Shown here one piece after another: positions 11,801 through 23,444 of a stretch of DNA of 64,000 bases. The notes below the pieces were generated by a model. The model ran no database searches. It was not told where the DNA came from and was given only the letters and a program-made list of their open reading frames with translations. The stretch comes from Schistocerca nitens (Eukaryota; Arthropoda; Insecta; Orthoptera; Acrididae). The stretch covers positions 173,620,178 to 173,684,177 of the forward strand of contig NC_064622.1 in the NCBI RefSeq assembly GCF_023898315.1, given 5' to 3'. Each line of letters starts with the position of its first letter. Position 1 is the stretch's first letter. Position numbers and translations under genes: made by a program.

Positions 11801-14800
11801 GTAACGGTCCCACAGCTCTGTACCCGCGCCCTCACTTTAGATTTAATTATTTTTCGTCCAAACTCTAGGGTTAAAATTTAAAATAGGGATTGTGCTCGTA
11901 ACCTTTCCCTCTATATGGCTTCGCAATGATGTTTCGCGCAGCGATCGAAGGGTAATTTTAGGTAACCAATGAGAGAAGAGTCAAGAGGCGACGCCATACG
12001 TGTACGCACTGCAGTGGGGAAGGGAGTGAGAGGGGGAGGGGGGATTTTCCCCTCGTTGAATCTTTGCTGCAGGTATTTTATTCATTACAGAATTTTCAAG
12101 TATTGAGGTACACCTAAAGCACAGGTTTAGAACAGCTGTCGTTAGCAAGTATTACATTACTTACATCAGTTTCCATGCTGATCTCGGTGACTATTTAGGC
12201 GCTCTTTTGTAGCTATGCCGAACGTAAGCCTTATAAGAACAATGTCCAACACAATCCTCAACTTTTCAGTGCTGCTTATTCGGCGCTTATGGAACTATAG
12301 AAGGTACAGTTTTAACACCCAATACAGTATGAACATCAGTGGCATTCATCTGTACAACATCCGTTCAGAACTGCCACAGCGACACCCTTCAACCCTACCG
12401 CCCATCGTAAGGACATCGTAGTTTACTATTTGTCGAGGACAAACAAAACCTGTCAAGGCTTGCTGGGAATCCATTCAGATTTGTACAGCGTAGGTAATGT
12501 AGTAAATTTTGTAGATCGCACTGCGGTGTAGGAGTGTTCATGTGGACTACATCTGTGGGCTCAAATACAACATTCGGAAAGAGAAACCACCATTTTCTGC
12601 GTAAGAGAGGAAAAAAATTATGAAGTTTCAAGATCGGAGATATATTGTCACCAAGAACTGGTACACACTAAATCTATATGGGACGCAACACTGCGCAACA
12701 TCAAGTCGTAGAATTACGAATAAACAGCAGCTGCCATGCCTACACAATAACGTGTCTAACGGGATGATAGCACTTTACCCAAATAAATGTAGCATTCAAA
12801 ATGCATTTTTCAGCTTTTATTATATTGTCGCCGAATCAGCTTTCTTACGATGAACAACTTTAAAAGTTAGAAGCCGTGGAAGATCAAATAACGTAACGAG
12901 ATGCGAAGTTATTAGGACAGAAAAAAGGTGGTAGAGATATCATCAGTGTTGAACAAGCGTTTTTAGTTCATTTCCTGTTTCTGCGCTTTGAGGAGTATGA
13001 ATAAATGACATTGTTTTCTATCGTTTTTGATTATATGCAACGGGGTTTACTCAACTTATAAAAGTAATATTATTGGTAAGTCAATGAAAATAAGTTTTGT
13101 GAATATTTTCTAGTTTCTTTCGCCAACTAGTTGGATACGCAGAATTTAGTGATATGAGACAGTAATTTCAGATTGTTAAATCAAAAAATCCTCATCCATA
13201 TTCGTAGACCATTAAAAATATACTGATGGAATGTCCTCGCTTTTTAGATATCAAAACAGTCGCCTTTCCAAATCTGGATCGGACAAGCACTGAAGTCGTG
13301 AAACACAACAAGTTTTGGATATTTCCTTTTAATTCTGTAAAAAATGTCTGTTTTAGAATTTTGCCCCCTCTGGGAAAAATGTCTGCTGACACCCATGGGA
13401 CACGCTTATTATATGTTCTAAAAGTGCAAAATTGCATCTACATATACACTCCCCAAACCACTACGAAGGGTAAACGTAAATTTCTTATTATCAGATCAAA
13501 AAAAAAAAAAAAAAACATATCAGGCTGCGACCACGAAACTTGTAAATGGTGTTAAATTCTGTTAATAAATTCACTGTTCAGTGCGACTATGGATGACTTA
13601 GCGAATACCTCGGCTGCTGAATTCTGCGTTTTGGCTGTGCAGACCTCGCCAACTGGTCGTCACTCTGGAAAATCGAGCGATGCGATGGCTTCCTCATCTG
13701 AGTGCAAAGGAAGGTGTCACTGGGTGCTACGTCACTAGAATATGGAAAGCGAATAAGGGAGTGGGATGGGGTTGGGGGTGGGGGGAGGGGGGATTGAGAG
13801 GCAGTATATGAAAGTCCAAAGAAGGAGCAAGTATGATGGTGTCCTGTACAGAATGAGCTGGGACGTTGTAATAGAGTTAAAACACCCCCTCTGACCGCTT
13901 CCCACGTAGCTTCAGCTTGACAGCCTCATCCAATAACGCCAAGAGAGATCAGCAGAACACAGATTTGACGAGTTGCATCTTACGACTGTAATATGCTGGC
14001 AGTATACAACGGCAGGAGAAGAAATATCTGTTTCCGAAATTCGGATCCTCGCCTTAGATTTTTCGTGAAAACATAGGAATCTCTGTAATATAATGGTTAG
14101 ACGGAGTAGTGTAACGGTTACAGAATAGATAAATTAGCAATTTGGATTGTAACTAGCCACTTTATGTTGACAGTCCAGCTAAGTAATCGCTTTGCACCGA
14201 TATTTTTTTCCGCTGTTTCTGCTGGTGTAGATCTCGACACTGGACTTTTTAGACTTTTTGAATTTCTTTCCTCACTGACTTTCGACACTGGACTTTTTTG
14301 GATTTTTTGCATTCCTTTCGACGCGAGTTTTCTTCTCTGAGCACATCTTTCATTGTATTTTCCAATTTAATACCTACTTTATCTTATATTCCGACGAATA
14401 TTTTTATTGTCTCATTGTTATGGAACACAATCGTGCTCCGAAAGCTGTTCACGATGGCACCTGAATCGATGTCCTAGCAAAAAACGCCTTTCTATCATAT
14501 AGCATTTTATAACTTTACACAAAGCTAATTCTTAACAAACACGCCCGTGCGACTACAATGGTATTATGACGGCGACAAACACCTACAGACATTATCTATC
14601 CATTGTGGCCTCAACCAGTGCTTGTGCATGATTAACCTCGTAGTTATTAGCGATTCAAATCTGACGGTATTTTGTAACGCAAGAAAGCTCGACCGACGAG
14701 CGAATAGACACATCTCACATCACAAACACCCTTCAGTGTCACGTAAGTCGACGGTACTTGTGTCCCCGCCTTTGTCGACGGTGGTGAATCACCGCTTTTC

Positions 14801-14970
14801 CATAGATTGCTTTGCGACTTTGCCTCCGGGTCATAATGACACACTCACTACTCGTTATGGTGATTAGATGGCTAAAGAAGTCATCTGGATTGTTCTTCCA
14901 CGGATGCAGCATCTCCGCTGCTAACTCGATAGGCGAGCTTTTTGAACGGGTGTCTGCATTAGCGAAACCC
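8817..14970. other. Long stretch without recognised genes or repeats
   Basis: Mostly AT-rich. A short GC-richer segment at about 11640-11790 yields overlapping frames on both strands but no domain. A G-rich run lies at 13757-13793. I see no TIR pair, SINE or transposase motif here, and no reading frame over about 110 codons. Confidence 0.35.
13757..13793 (+). repeat. G-rich tract with quadruplex potential
   Basis: Several runs of three or more G separated by one or two bases (gggatggggttggggg and following). Confidence 0.6.
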
Positions 14971-14981
14971 AACGGGCTGCG

Positions 14982-15176
14982 GCTGGCCATGGTGGCCGAG
15001 CGGTTCTAGGTTCTTCAATCTGGAACTGCGCGACCGCTACGGTCGCAGGTTCGAATCCTGCCTTGGGCATGGATGTGTCTGATGTCCTTAGGTTAGTTAG
15101 GTTTAAGTACTTTTAAGTTCTAGGGGACTGATGACCTCAGCTGTTTAGTCCCATAGTGCTCTGAGCCATTTGAACC
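14982..15176 (+). mobile_element. tRNA-derived SINE (family 1), full length
   Basis: The head has tggccgagcggttctagg (box A-like) and ggttcgaatcctgcc (box B). The central domain and the tail ending gagccatttgaacc follow. A perfect 11-bp duplication, aacgggctgcg, lies at 14971-14981 and 15177-15187, so the insertion is well preserved. Confidence 0.95.
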
Positions 15177-15452
15177 AACGGGCTGCGACTTTCGTCATGT
15201 TCAAAATGTCGTGCAAGGTGTAGACAACTGATCCGCGACAGATTTTCACTTCCTTCACTATGCCTCGATCGAGATACGAACTCCTGTGCCTCTGCTTCTC
15301 TTGCGTTTCTAGGCTCTTCACAGAGACATTGCCTGCCACTTCCTTCTTCGCCGTTCCAACTGTTCCATACTGGAAGGTGTGCGCATATGGTTGGCAGGTC
15401 CTAAAATGAAAAAAGCCGGACTCAGCGTTATACAACCGGACACTTTTTCATT

Positions 15453-16818
15453 ACATAGAAATAAAATGAGCTGAGAAAAGTCATGGGACACCTAACATCG
15501 CATCAAAACTCCTCTTGGTCTGTGTAGTGCAGCAACTCGACGTGGCGTGTACTCATCAAGCCGTTGGAAGTCCTTTGCGGAAATACTGAGCCATGCTGGT
15601 TCTGCAGCCGTCCATAATCGCGAAAGTGTTGCCCGTGCAGGATTTTGTTCACGAGCTGACCTCTCGATTATGTCCCATAAATGTTCGATGGGATTCATGT
15701 CGGGCGATCTAGGTGGCCAAATCATTCGCCCAAATCTTCACAATGTTCTTGAAATAAATGTTATGACCCGGTGTCATCCGCAAGAATCCGCAAGAACTAC
15801 ATAGTTGTTTAGGAACATTAAGACCATGAATGGCTCCAGGTGGTCTCCAAAGTAGCCTAACACAAGCATTTCAGTCAATGATCATTTCAGTTGTACCAGA
15901 CGACTCAGTTCATTCCGTGTAAACACAGGCCCACCATAATGAAGCCACCATCAGTTCGCAGAGTGCCTTCTTGACAATTTAGATCCATATCTTCGTGGGG
16001 TCTCCGTCACACACTAACCCTACCATCAGCTTTTACCGAATGAAATCGGGACTGTTCTGACAAGGCCACGGTTATTCGGTCGCCCAGCGTCCAATCTATA
16101 TGGTTACGAGCCCATGACAGGGGCTGAAGGCGATGTTGTGCTTTACCAATGACACTGAAAGCGACTGTCTCCTGGCTTAGCCCGTTGACGTCAAATTTCG
16201 CCGCACTGTCCTAACGAATCCATTCGTCCCACATTGTTTTCTGCGGTTACTTGATGCAGCTCAAAATGGTTCAAATGGCTCTGAGCACTATGGGACTCAA
16301 CTGCTGAGGTCATAAGTCCCCTAGAACTTAGAACTACTTAAACCTAAGTAACCTAAGGACAACACACACATCCATGCCCGAGGCATGGCAGACTGTAACG
16401 CTAGAACCGCTCGGCCACCAGCGGCCGGCACTTGATGCAGCGTTGCTTGTCCGATAGCACTGAGAACTCTACGCAAACGCCTCTGATATCGGTCGTTACG
16501 TGAAGGCCGTCGGCCACTGCCTTGTCCGTATTGAGAGGTAATGTCTGAAGTGTGGTATTCTCGGCACTGTTGACACCGCCGAACTCAGAATATTGAATTC
16601 CCTAATGATTTCCGAAATGGAATGTTTCAGTAGTCTAGCTCCAACTACCGTTCCCGTTCAAAGCCTGTTAATTCCTTTCGTGCGACGATAACCACGCCGG
16701 AAACCTTTTCACGTGAATCATCTGAGTACAAATAACAGCTCCGACAATGCCCTGCCATTTATACCTTGTATACGCAGGTCATATTGTGCCCCATGACTTT
16801 TATTTTCACCTCATTGTA
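15453..16818 (-). mobile_element. Tc1-like DNA transposon, degenerate, interrupted by a SINE
   Basis: Terminal repeats share aaaagtcatggg at both ends, near 15476 and, as cccatgactttt, near 16792. Flanking ta is visible. The minus-strand frame 15492-15725 contains SPDMNPIEHLWD, the third (glutamate) catalytic motif of DD34E Tc1-like transposases. Reading back toward 16780, earlier transposase regions are recognisable but broken by stops and frameshifts. A family 1 SINE splits it at 16261-16429. It is a diverged relative of the element at 44080-45470. Confidence 0.8.
16261..16429 (-). mobile_element. tRNA-derived SINE (family 1), internally deleted, inside a Tc1-like element
   Basis: A perfect 12-bp duplication, acttgatgcagc, lies at 16249-16260 and 16430-16441. 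About 25-30 bases including the box B region are missing between atgcccgaggca and the rest of the head, so this copy probably lost its internal promoter. Confidence 0.93.
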
Positions 16819-16836
16819 GAGTCAGTAGGGTATTTT

Positions 16837-17042
16837 TTAAAAAAAATGGTTCAAATGGCTCTGAGCACTATGGGCCTCAACTGCTGAGGTCATTAGTCCC
16901 CTAGAACTTAGAACTAGTTAAACCTAACTAACCTAAGGACATCACAAACATCCATGCCCGAGGCAGGATTCGAACCTGCGACCGTAGCGGTCTTGCGGTT
17001 CCAGACGGCAGCGCCTTTAACCGCACGGCCACTTCCGCCGGC
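16837..17042 (-). mobile_element. tRNA-derived SINE (family 1)
   Basis: Full-length. The 9-bp duplication gggtatttt lies at 16828-16836 and 17043-17051. It sits just outside the right end of the Tc1-like element. Confidence 0.93.
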
Positions 17043-17168
17043 GGGTATTTTCAATCGTTTGTTAATAATCAGTTACAGTAATTATTTTGCGGAATCAGTC
17101 TTAAGCGTGCTCAAACCAAACAATCGGTAAACAGCCATATTTTAAATGGGAACGTTGTAGATCAGATG

Positions 17169-17369
17169 CCGCGCGGGATTAGGCGAGCGGTCTTAGGCGC
17201 TGCAGTCATGGACTGGGCGGCTGGTCCCGGCGGAGATTCGAGTCCTCCCTCGGGCATGTTTGAGTTTGTTTGTCCTTAGGATAATTTAGGTTAAATAGTG
17301 TGTAAGCTTAGAGACTGATGGCCATAGCAGTTAAGTCCCATAAGATTTCACACACATTTGAACATTTTT
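17169..17369 (+). mobile_element. tRNA-derived SINE (family 2)
   Basis: Head with gcgcgggattaggcgagcgg and ggctggtcccggcgg, box B-like gattcgagtcctccc, then the shared central domain and a tail ending cacacatttgaacattttt. The flanks gtagatcagatg (17157-17168) and gtagattagatg (17370-17381) are a 12-bp duplication with one mismatch. Confidence 0.93.
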
Positions 17370-17484
17370 GTAGATTAGATGTTGCATTGACTGACATCGA
17401 ATGATACAATGAGTTTACTGTTACCAGTCACTGTTTATACCCACAACACGTTTCAAAGGTTTCATTCTCCATCATCTATATATG

Positions 17485-18846
17485 TTAACACTTTACCGTC
17501 CGCACGTCTCGTACAAACTTATTCGCTTGGCGCCGGCAAGTCGGATTACTTGGCTTGTCGCCGGCAACTTGTCACCTTTCCGTTGATGACAAACTTCAAC
17601 CACATTGTCTTTTGCGCGCTTTAATTTTCCGGAAATCCTCTATTTTGCCGTATAGTACCACAAACACGAATTTTCTTTTCAAGTAACTTCTCTGCAAGTT
17701 CTACACTGTTATAATACTTATCCATGGAGAGGTGAAGCCACTTTCCATCAGAAGGTGTCAATAGTTTCATCACTGTTTTTGCTAAAGACTGTCCAGCGCC
17801 GGAATATATCTTGAATGAGGAAATGTATCACACAGTATCCGAATGAGTATGCCGTATTTCGTAATTTTCGACAGATTGTAAACTTTAAAATTTAACCGTC
17901 CACGCCACGGTATCATTCCTTCATCAATTGAGATGTTTTGACTTAGTTTAAACGTTTCTTTAAACTTTTTGGAATAATAATCAATTACGAATTGCACTTT
18001 GAGAAGCCGGTCGGCATTATCCACTTTATTGTTGCTGTCGGAAAAAAGTAAAAATGATAATATTTGTCTGAATCGGTTGCCGGACATCGTTTTGCGAAAT
18101 ATCGGTGCGTCCATCAATGGATTCGTTTTCCGACAATTCCCATAAGGATAACAAGCCCACACCATTTCCTAAATTCGGGTCCCGTAACGTCGACAAATTT
18201 GGCATTTTTAAAACCCAGTTTCCTTCTATTGCAAATTTTGACTGTAGTACTTTTTGGTTTCGTTGCTAATATATTCAAATAGATGGTTCCCAATATATGA
18301 TTGTACGATATCCTCGACGCTCTGTGTATCTTTGGGAAATATGTTTGGACCCGAGGATCCTTCAAATTTATTATTGGTGCTCGGTAAATGAAAGTCTCAC
18401 CACTGTGCACTGTCTTCTTCGTCTGAATCAGCCGAATCAGTAGGCAACCGTAGCGTTCGCCGAATTCTCCTTGGACGTATTTCACTATCTTCCTTCGATT
18501 CTGCTTCACTTTCATTTTTTTTTTTTATATCCAATGCCTTCTTCCCAATTGGCCAAGTCGCCCGGGACGCCAGACAAGACGTCCGCACATTCATCGTAAA
18601 TAATCCGGTTGTCTCTTCCGTCCGCCATGATTAAAGGGCACAAGTACTTATAAAAACAAAACACTTGTTGACGTGTGTACTTTATTGTTACCTGAACTAA
18701 ACACCAACAGAATGCCAAAGGTACTAAAGTGCTGTGGCCGGCCACTTTAAGATACTACGCTCACAACACCTCCGTGGTGTCGCCGGCCACTGAGCGATAC
18801 TATGCAGACGACACTACTGTGGTGTCGCCGGGAGGCACAGTGTTAA
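17485..18846 (-). mobile_element. piggyBac-like element, internally truncated
   Basis: TTAA target sites lie at 17485-17488 and 18843-18846. The ends match as ttaacactttacc and, reverse-complemented, ttaacactgtgcc. Subterminal short repeats are present at both ends: cgccggcaagtcg-type at 17530-17570, and two roughly 45-50 bp units ending gtggtgtcgcc at 18720-18830. Such repeats are typical transposase-binding regions. The coding part runs right to left and lacks its C-terminal third, so the element could not move on its own. Confidence 0.85.
17560..18628 (-). pseudogene. piggyBac transposase pseudogene
   Basis: A start is plausible at 18626-18628 (MADGRDNRIIYDECADVLSG). The region then reads an acidic N-terminus, and from 18165 to 17782 the diagnostic piggyBac sequence with NISIDEGMIPWRGRLNFK, holding one catalytic aspartate. 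Further on, MDKYYNSVELAEKLLEKK carries the next conserved aspartate. Several stops and at least one frameshift occur between 18400 and 18170. The reading ends near 17560 next to the left terminus, so the C-terminal part with the last acidic residue and cysteine-rich tail is absent. Confidence 0.85.
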
Positions 18847-18864
18847 TACGACTGGCACCGTGTC

Positions 18865-19160
18865 CAGTGGTTACCGTCTCCTTTCTCTGTCGTAAAATAT
18901 CACAATATGTGATGGACGCGACATTGCATTTGGTCCATGCACCGCCAGAATTTCACGTTGAATCTGTGTGCAATTTACACGTTGTGTCCGCAAGAACTGT
19001 ACTGTACCGTGTGCTTCAATTCTGGAGTACGTTTCCAGTTGCCTCCGCACCATTTCACTCCGGCACTGTAAGGCATGTCTCACCCGTACTGCCATACTGC
19101 AGCAGAACATTACTTGCGGTATCTTCGACAATGCGCCACCCTTGTCCCTCAATTACCTTA
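18865..19160 (-). mobile_element. mariner-like 5' fragment (transposase N-terminus)
   Basis: The minus-strand frame 18871-19152 contains HGTVQFLRTQRVNCTQIQRE and HGPNAMSR, which match the N-terminal helix-turn-helix of a mariner-type transposase as I remember it. The sequence stops matching near 18880, so the catalytic domain is missing. The family call is from memory of the motif. Confidence 0.5.
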
Positions 19161-19456
19161 GCGCGGGTGACATGTGGACTTACTTTACGAAATTCTTACG
19201 TAATATTCAACTAGTAATTATGTATACAGAATCTGACGAGCACTGGATACACAGCCTTAATACAATTATTGAAAGCACTCATATGGTTGTTAAAAAATAT
19301 TTATTGCAATTGCGATTTCGACATTCTGGCTATGTCAAGCACAGTGAGATGTTAAAGCTCACTGTACAAAGTTATGACATGCTGGAAGAAAGTTTGAAAC
19401 AGAATAAATTTGACGATTTGAAAAGGAACAGGGACGGTGGCACCGTCTATAAGTAG
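18968..19456 (+). other. Open reading frame of unknown origin (162 codons)
   Basis: Its first half runs antisense to the mariner fragment and is probably fortuitous. The second half (about 19170-19456, containing ESDEHWIHSLNTIIESTHMV and HSEMLKLTVQSYDMLEESLK) stays open without low complexity, resembling ordinary soluble protein. It ends exactly at a SINE target duplication. I do not recognise it. Confidence 0.2.
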
Positions 19457-19650
19457 GTTCAAATGGCTCTGAGCACTATGCGACTCAACTGCTGAGGTCA
19501 TCAGTCGCCTAGAACTTAGAACTAATTAAACCTAACTAACCTAAGGACATCACACACATCCATGCCCGAGGCAGGATTCGAACCTGCGACCGTAGCGGTC
19601 ACGCGGTTCCAGACTGAAGCGCCTTTAACCGCACGGCCACACCGGCCGGC
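19457..19650 (-). mobile_element. tRNA-derived SINE (family 1)
   Basis: Full-length. The duplication tctataagtag (19446-19456) pairs with tctattagtag (19651-19661), with one mismatch. Confidence 0.93.
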
Positions 19651-19659
19651 TCTATTAGT

Positions 19660-20290
19660 AGGGCGGAGTGTCAACTTCCATCCTGTACACAGATCAGAAA
19701 CTATGCCATACTACATACTGGTTGAAGCAACATCGTGCGCCAGCGGTGGACTGCTATTTTCGCTACTGTGAATCCGTAGTGCGTGTGTAACGTGCCTGTC
19801 GTAAGCATTCCAAGACGCAGCCTCGATATCAAATTCTTGCTAGTGAAACAATACTGAAACGAGTAACGGGTGTTGTGTGATGTCCTTAGGTTACTTAGGT
19901 TTAAGTAGTTCTAAGTTCAAGGGGACTGATGCCAATCGATGTTAAGTCCCATAGTGCTCAGAGCCATTTGAACCATTTTTGAAACGAGTAACAAACTTCC
20001 GTGCATCTCCCATTGCATCGAATCGAAAGTCAACAGGAAAACCGTCAAGACTCCTGAGAATATCGAACGTGTGCGTAGTAGTTGACGCGCAAAAACTCGC
20101 TTTGAACAGTTATAAGTTGGAATTCATGATGAATTTTCCAGAATTCCTCCTGCGGTTACGAAAGATGTGTTTAAAAACTGGGTGAAAAGACTCGAGAATT
20201 GTGTAGCTGCGAATGGTCATCTTTTGTCCGATGTAGTATTTTATAAGTAAACTTGAAGAAATGATACACCTTGTTTAAAATATTCAACTT
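19660..20290 (+). mobile_element. IS630/Tc1-type (DUF4817-like) transposon remnant, internally deleted
   Basis: The plus strand reads an N-terminal helix-turn-helix-like region (LKQHRAPAVDCYFRYCESVV), then after a nested SINE RVTNFRASPIASNRKSTGKP. It then jumps to a C-terminal-like NGHLLSDVVFYK. I recall this order from insect DUF4817-type transposases, where a DDE domain should lie between. That central domain is absent and stops are present. Boundaries are uncertain. Confidence 0.45.
19868..19979 (+). mobile_element. 5'-truncated tRNA-derived SINE (family 1)
   Basis: Only the last 112 bp are present: part of the central domain and the tail. There is no tRNA head. A perfect 13-bp duplication, tgaaacgagtaac, lies at 19855-19867 and 19980-19992, showing that the truncation happened at insertion. 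Confidence 0.95.
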
Positions 20291-20372
20291 ATTTTCGCGA
20301 TCAGTTTGAGTGTTATTCATATTTGGAATCGTCAATACACTGTAAGACATCCTATACATACGGCGTTGTAAG

Positions 20373-21523
20373 TACACTGACGAGCCAAAATATGATAATC
20401 ATTGCCCACCGTGGCGTCAGATGCTACCCAGTGGCGTTACGAGCAAGTGACGCTATAACAAAACTATGTAAGTGGAGCAGACAACGACGGGAGACCACCG
20501 TAGCGACGATATGGCTTGCTGCATGGGGAAATCCTTTGAGATAGGTGACTTTGACAAAGGGCAGATTATTATAACGCAGAGCCAGTGAACGAGTATTTTG
20601 AAAATGGCGAAGCTGTCCGAATGTTTACGTACTACTGTCGTGAGCATCTACGGAAAGAGGTAGAAGGACGGTGAAACTACTTCTATGATTCAGAGAACGT
20701 GGGGTTCGGAGGCTTGTCTCCTCTGTAAAGTAGGGTAGATGGTGATCTGTGGCATCTCTGCCGAAATAGCACAGCGCTGGAGCACACGCAAGTGTTACGA
20801 AGCACACCGTTCAAGGTACATTGTTGAACATGGATATCCGCAGCCCTATGTGTTCATATGTTGGCCCAACGACATCGTCAATTACGACTTCACTGGACAC
20901 GGGTCCATCGGGATTCTACAGTCGATCAACGGAAACGAGTCTGCTCTTCGGGTGAATCACATCGCTTCTACACTGGTCCCGGTCGTCTCCACAAACGCCG
21001 TCTTCGAGGTGGACTGTGGCTCGAGACGTGCAATGCACCACGGACGCAGGCTGGTGGGAGCAGTGTTATGCTATGGGAGACATTTTCTTGAGCTTGCATG
21101 GGACCTGTAGCGTAATCTAAGACACACTGACAGCTGTGAACCACTTGCACCCCTTCATGTTTGATGCCTTCGCCGACGGCGATGTCATCTTTCAACAGTA
21201 TAACTGTCGGCATCTCGGAGCTATAACCATGTTACAGTGGTTTCAACAGCACTATACTGAGCTCACATTGATGTCTCGGCCACCAGATTCGGCTGATGTA
21301 AATCAAATGGACCCCATCTCCGTCGCTATTGGGTGCCGTCACCTCGTAAGCAAATCAGCGGCCTGTTATTTACGCGGCTTACATGACATGTGCGTACTTC
21401 CACAAACCTATCAAAATACTGTCCGACCTATGATACGCAGGCCCAGTGATATATTTCCTTCCAAAGGTGGACAAAAAAAGGTATTAATTAGGTGGCCACA
21501 ATTGTTTTGGCTTATCAGTGTGT
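20373..21523 (+). mobile_element. Tc1-like DNA transposon, degenerate
   Basis: Terminal repeats: tacactgacgagccaaaa at the left, and its counterpart ttttggcttatcagtgtg at the right. The transposase region is broken. FADGDVIFQQYNC corresponds to the second catalytic motif with aspartate replaced by tyrosine, and the third motif reads ADVNQMDP, where the family has PNPIE. Several frames (20739-21110, 20858-21091, 21136-21594) are successive pieces of one dead gene. The copy at 24480-25180 is from the same subfamily. Confidence 0.75.
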
Positions 21524-21972
21524 GCTCGCTCTTTCACACAGTATGTGAGCACGAACTGTATGGCAAGAACAATAACAACATTCAGTATGCGTAAAAATAC
21601 CTGCACAATACACACCGAAATATCATTGTGATTTCGTTACCACCAGTATGCGCTTACAGTTGGTATATGTGTACTGTTGGACGTAATACGATGTACTGAT
21701 TCCTTAAGTTTTTGATTTGATGATGTCAGACTGCCGAAATGAGTAATGCATTTGAAGGACTGAATTGCTATCCTGACAGAAAAAAGTTTTTCGATCAAAG
21801 CACCTCTGAATAAGTCCAACACAGCTCTGGAAGAAACGTTAAGAACAAAAATGATTCATGGACGCTCCCATATAACCTGGAACATACACTAGCATCTAAA
21901 CTAGTCGTGAAAGAATTCATTTTATGATCCAATGACTTAACGGCATCAGGACAGTGTCTGCTAGGAAACCAA

Positions 21973-22178
21973 CGCCGCGCGGGATTAGCCGAGCAGTCTT
22001 GGGCGCTGCTGTCATGGACTGTGCGGCTGGTCCCGGTGGAGGTTCGAGTCCTCCCTCGGGCATGGGTGTGTGTGTTGGTCCGTAGGGTAATTTAGGTTAA
22101 GTAATGTGTAAGCTTAGGGACTGATGACCTTAGCAGTTAAGTCCCATAAGATTTCACACACATTTGAACATTTTTTGA
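21973..22178 (+). mobile_element. tRNA-derived SINE (family 2)
   Basis: Full-length, with the 10-bp duplication aggaaaccaa at 21963-21972 and 22179-22188. The tail is the family 2 type ending cacacatttgaacattttttg. Confidence 0.95.
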
Positions 22179-22188
22179 AGGAAACCAA

Positions 22189-22985
22189 AACATGTAGTCT
22201 TTTCCGACAATGGGCCACTCTTGTTGCGCAATGTCCTTAGCGTGGAACGATATGTATAATTTACCTTCGGAAGTCCCATCGTATGTTATTGTCATGATAC
22301 TTTCAAGAGATACAAGATGGTGACAGCGCAATGGTTGCACTGTCCTCCTCGAATTGAAGTTCTCAAAATTTACGTACAAATGGTTTTGTGAGAACTATGT
22401 CACTATTTTTTTTCAGAGATTCCCGTTTGTGTTATCTAAGTATCTCTGTCGGATTCTGCATGTAATTAGCCGACCTGTTACGATGCTAACAGTGCATCAC
22501 TGAATAACTTGGATTCGAAACTTGATACGGGCCGCAAACGCTGGAGAAATGCTTTATAAATGGTCACACTAGCGTCTTGTATACTGTTACCTCTGCAGAG
22601 ACACTATACTCACCTAGAACTCATCCAAGTTATGTTACTCCCACATTTACCCTTCATTTTACTGATTTTACGAGTTCGCCTCTGTACATATCGCTTTATA
22701 GTATTGCCCCTAAATATTTTAACTATATTACGTGCTCCAGATTTCGCCAGTAACCTTTTAATGGAATACTATCGAGTTCTTTCTCTTCGTTATAGACTTC
22801 GTGTACCCATCCCATTTGAAGAGTGGTACCATTTCTTTGTGAGTGACATTTTGTCCCATATTTTCTGCGTTTCGTTAAGATAATATTTACCTATGGATAA
22901 CAGCGTCGCAAGATAACAACCTCATAGCGCTACTGATTGTCTGGTAAAACGTTTATCCTCTTTGGGAACATTAACGATCCTGTTA
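22189..22985. other. No recognised feature
   Basis: Unique-looking sequence. A plus-strand frame of 107 codons at 22560-22883 has no domain that I recognise. Confidence 0.3.
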
Positions 22986-22987
22986 AC

Positions 22988-23084
22988 CATCTCCATTAGG
23001 ACCTTGCCTAGTAAGGCGGTGCGGGTCTCTCGCGTCGTTCCCATACGCTCTGTATAGAAGCATGGGACTTCATTTCATTTTCAT
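22988..23084 (+). mobile_element. 5'-truncated SINE (family 3)
   Basis: Matches the 3' part of the complete family 3 copy at 43734-44000 (ccattaggaccttgcctagta and the catttcatttt-type end). No tRNA head and no clear target duplication. Confidence 0.8.
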
Positions 23085-23443
23085 ACGCTACCTTGTGGCA
23101 CACCTGGTACTACTGAACATCCGTTGTCCAGCATAATGTACTAAGTTTGTCTGTCGGATATTCATCGGACCAAACGCGTATCAGTGAAGACAATCGTGCA
23201 ACATTATTAGTCGAAGATGTGATTCAGTGCTCAGGTGGTCACCTTGACTCGAATCGGGAACATGATTAGCCGGTAACCTCAGGGCGGTTCCCACATTAAA
23301 CTTTTAGTCTATCGTTACGAGAACTTTAGCACACACAGTATACTTCGAGATACAACCTAAAACAGACCTGATGCGTAGACTTTTTTGAGTCCGAGAGAGA
23401 AATGATAGACACACAAGCAAACGAGCAAGCGCACTCGCCCAGG

Positions 23444-23444
<1 letters not shown>

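Noticed and set aside
15001..15062. tRNA gene call from the SINE heads.
   Set aside because: Box A and box B are present but the acceptor stem does not close, and the sequence continues into the SINE body. These are tRNA-derived heads, not tRNA genes.
15121..15165. The SINE central domain contains ctgatga, as in a hammerhead core.
   Set aside because: No GAAA follows at the right distance. The segment instead forms a simple gggac/gtccc hairpin, and the same sequence recurs in all SINE copies without a cleavage triplet.
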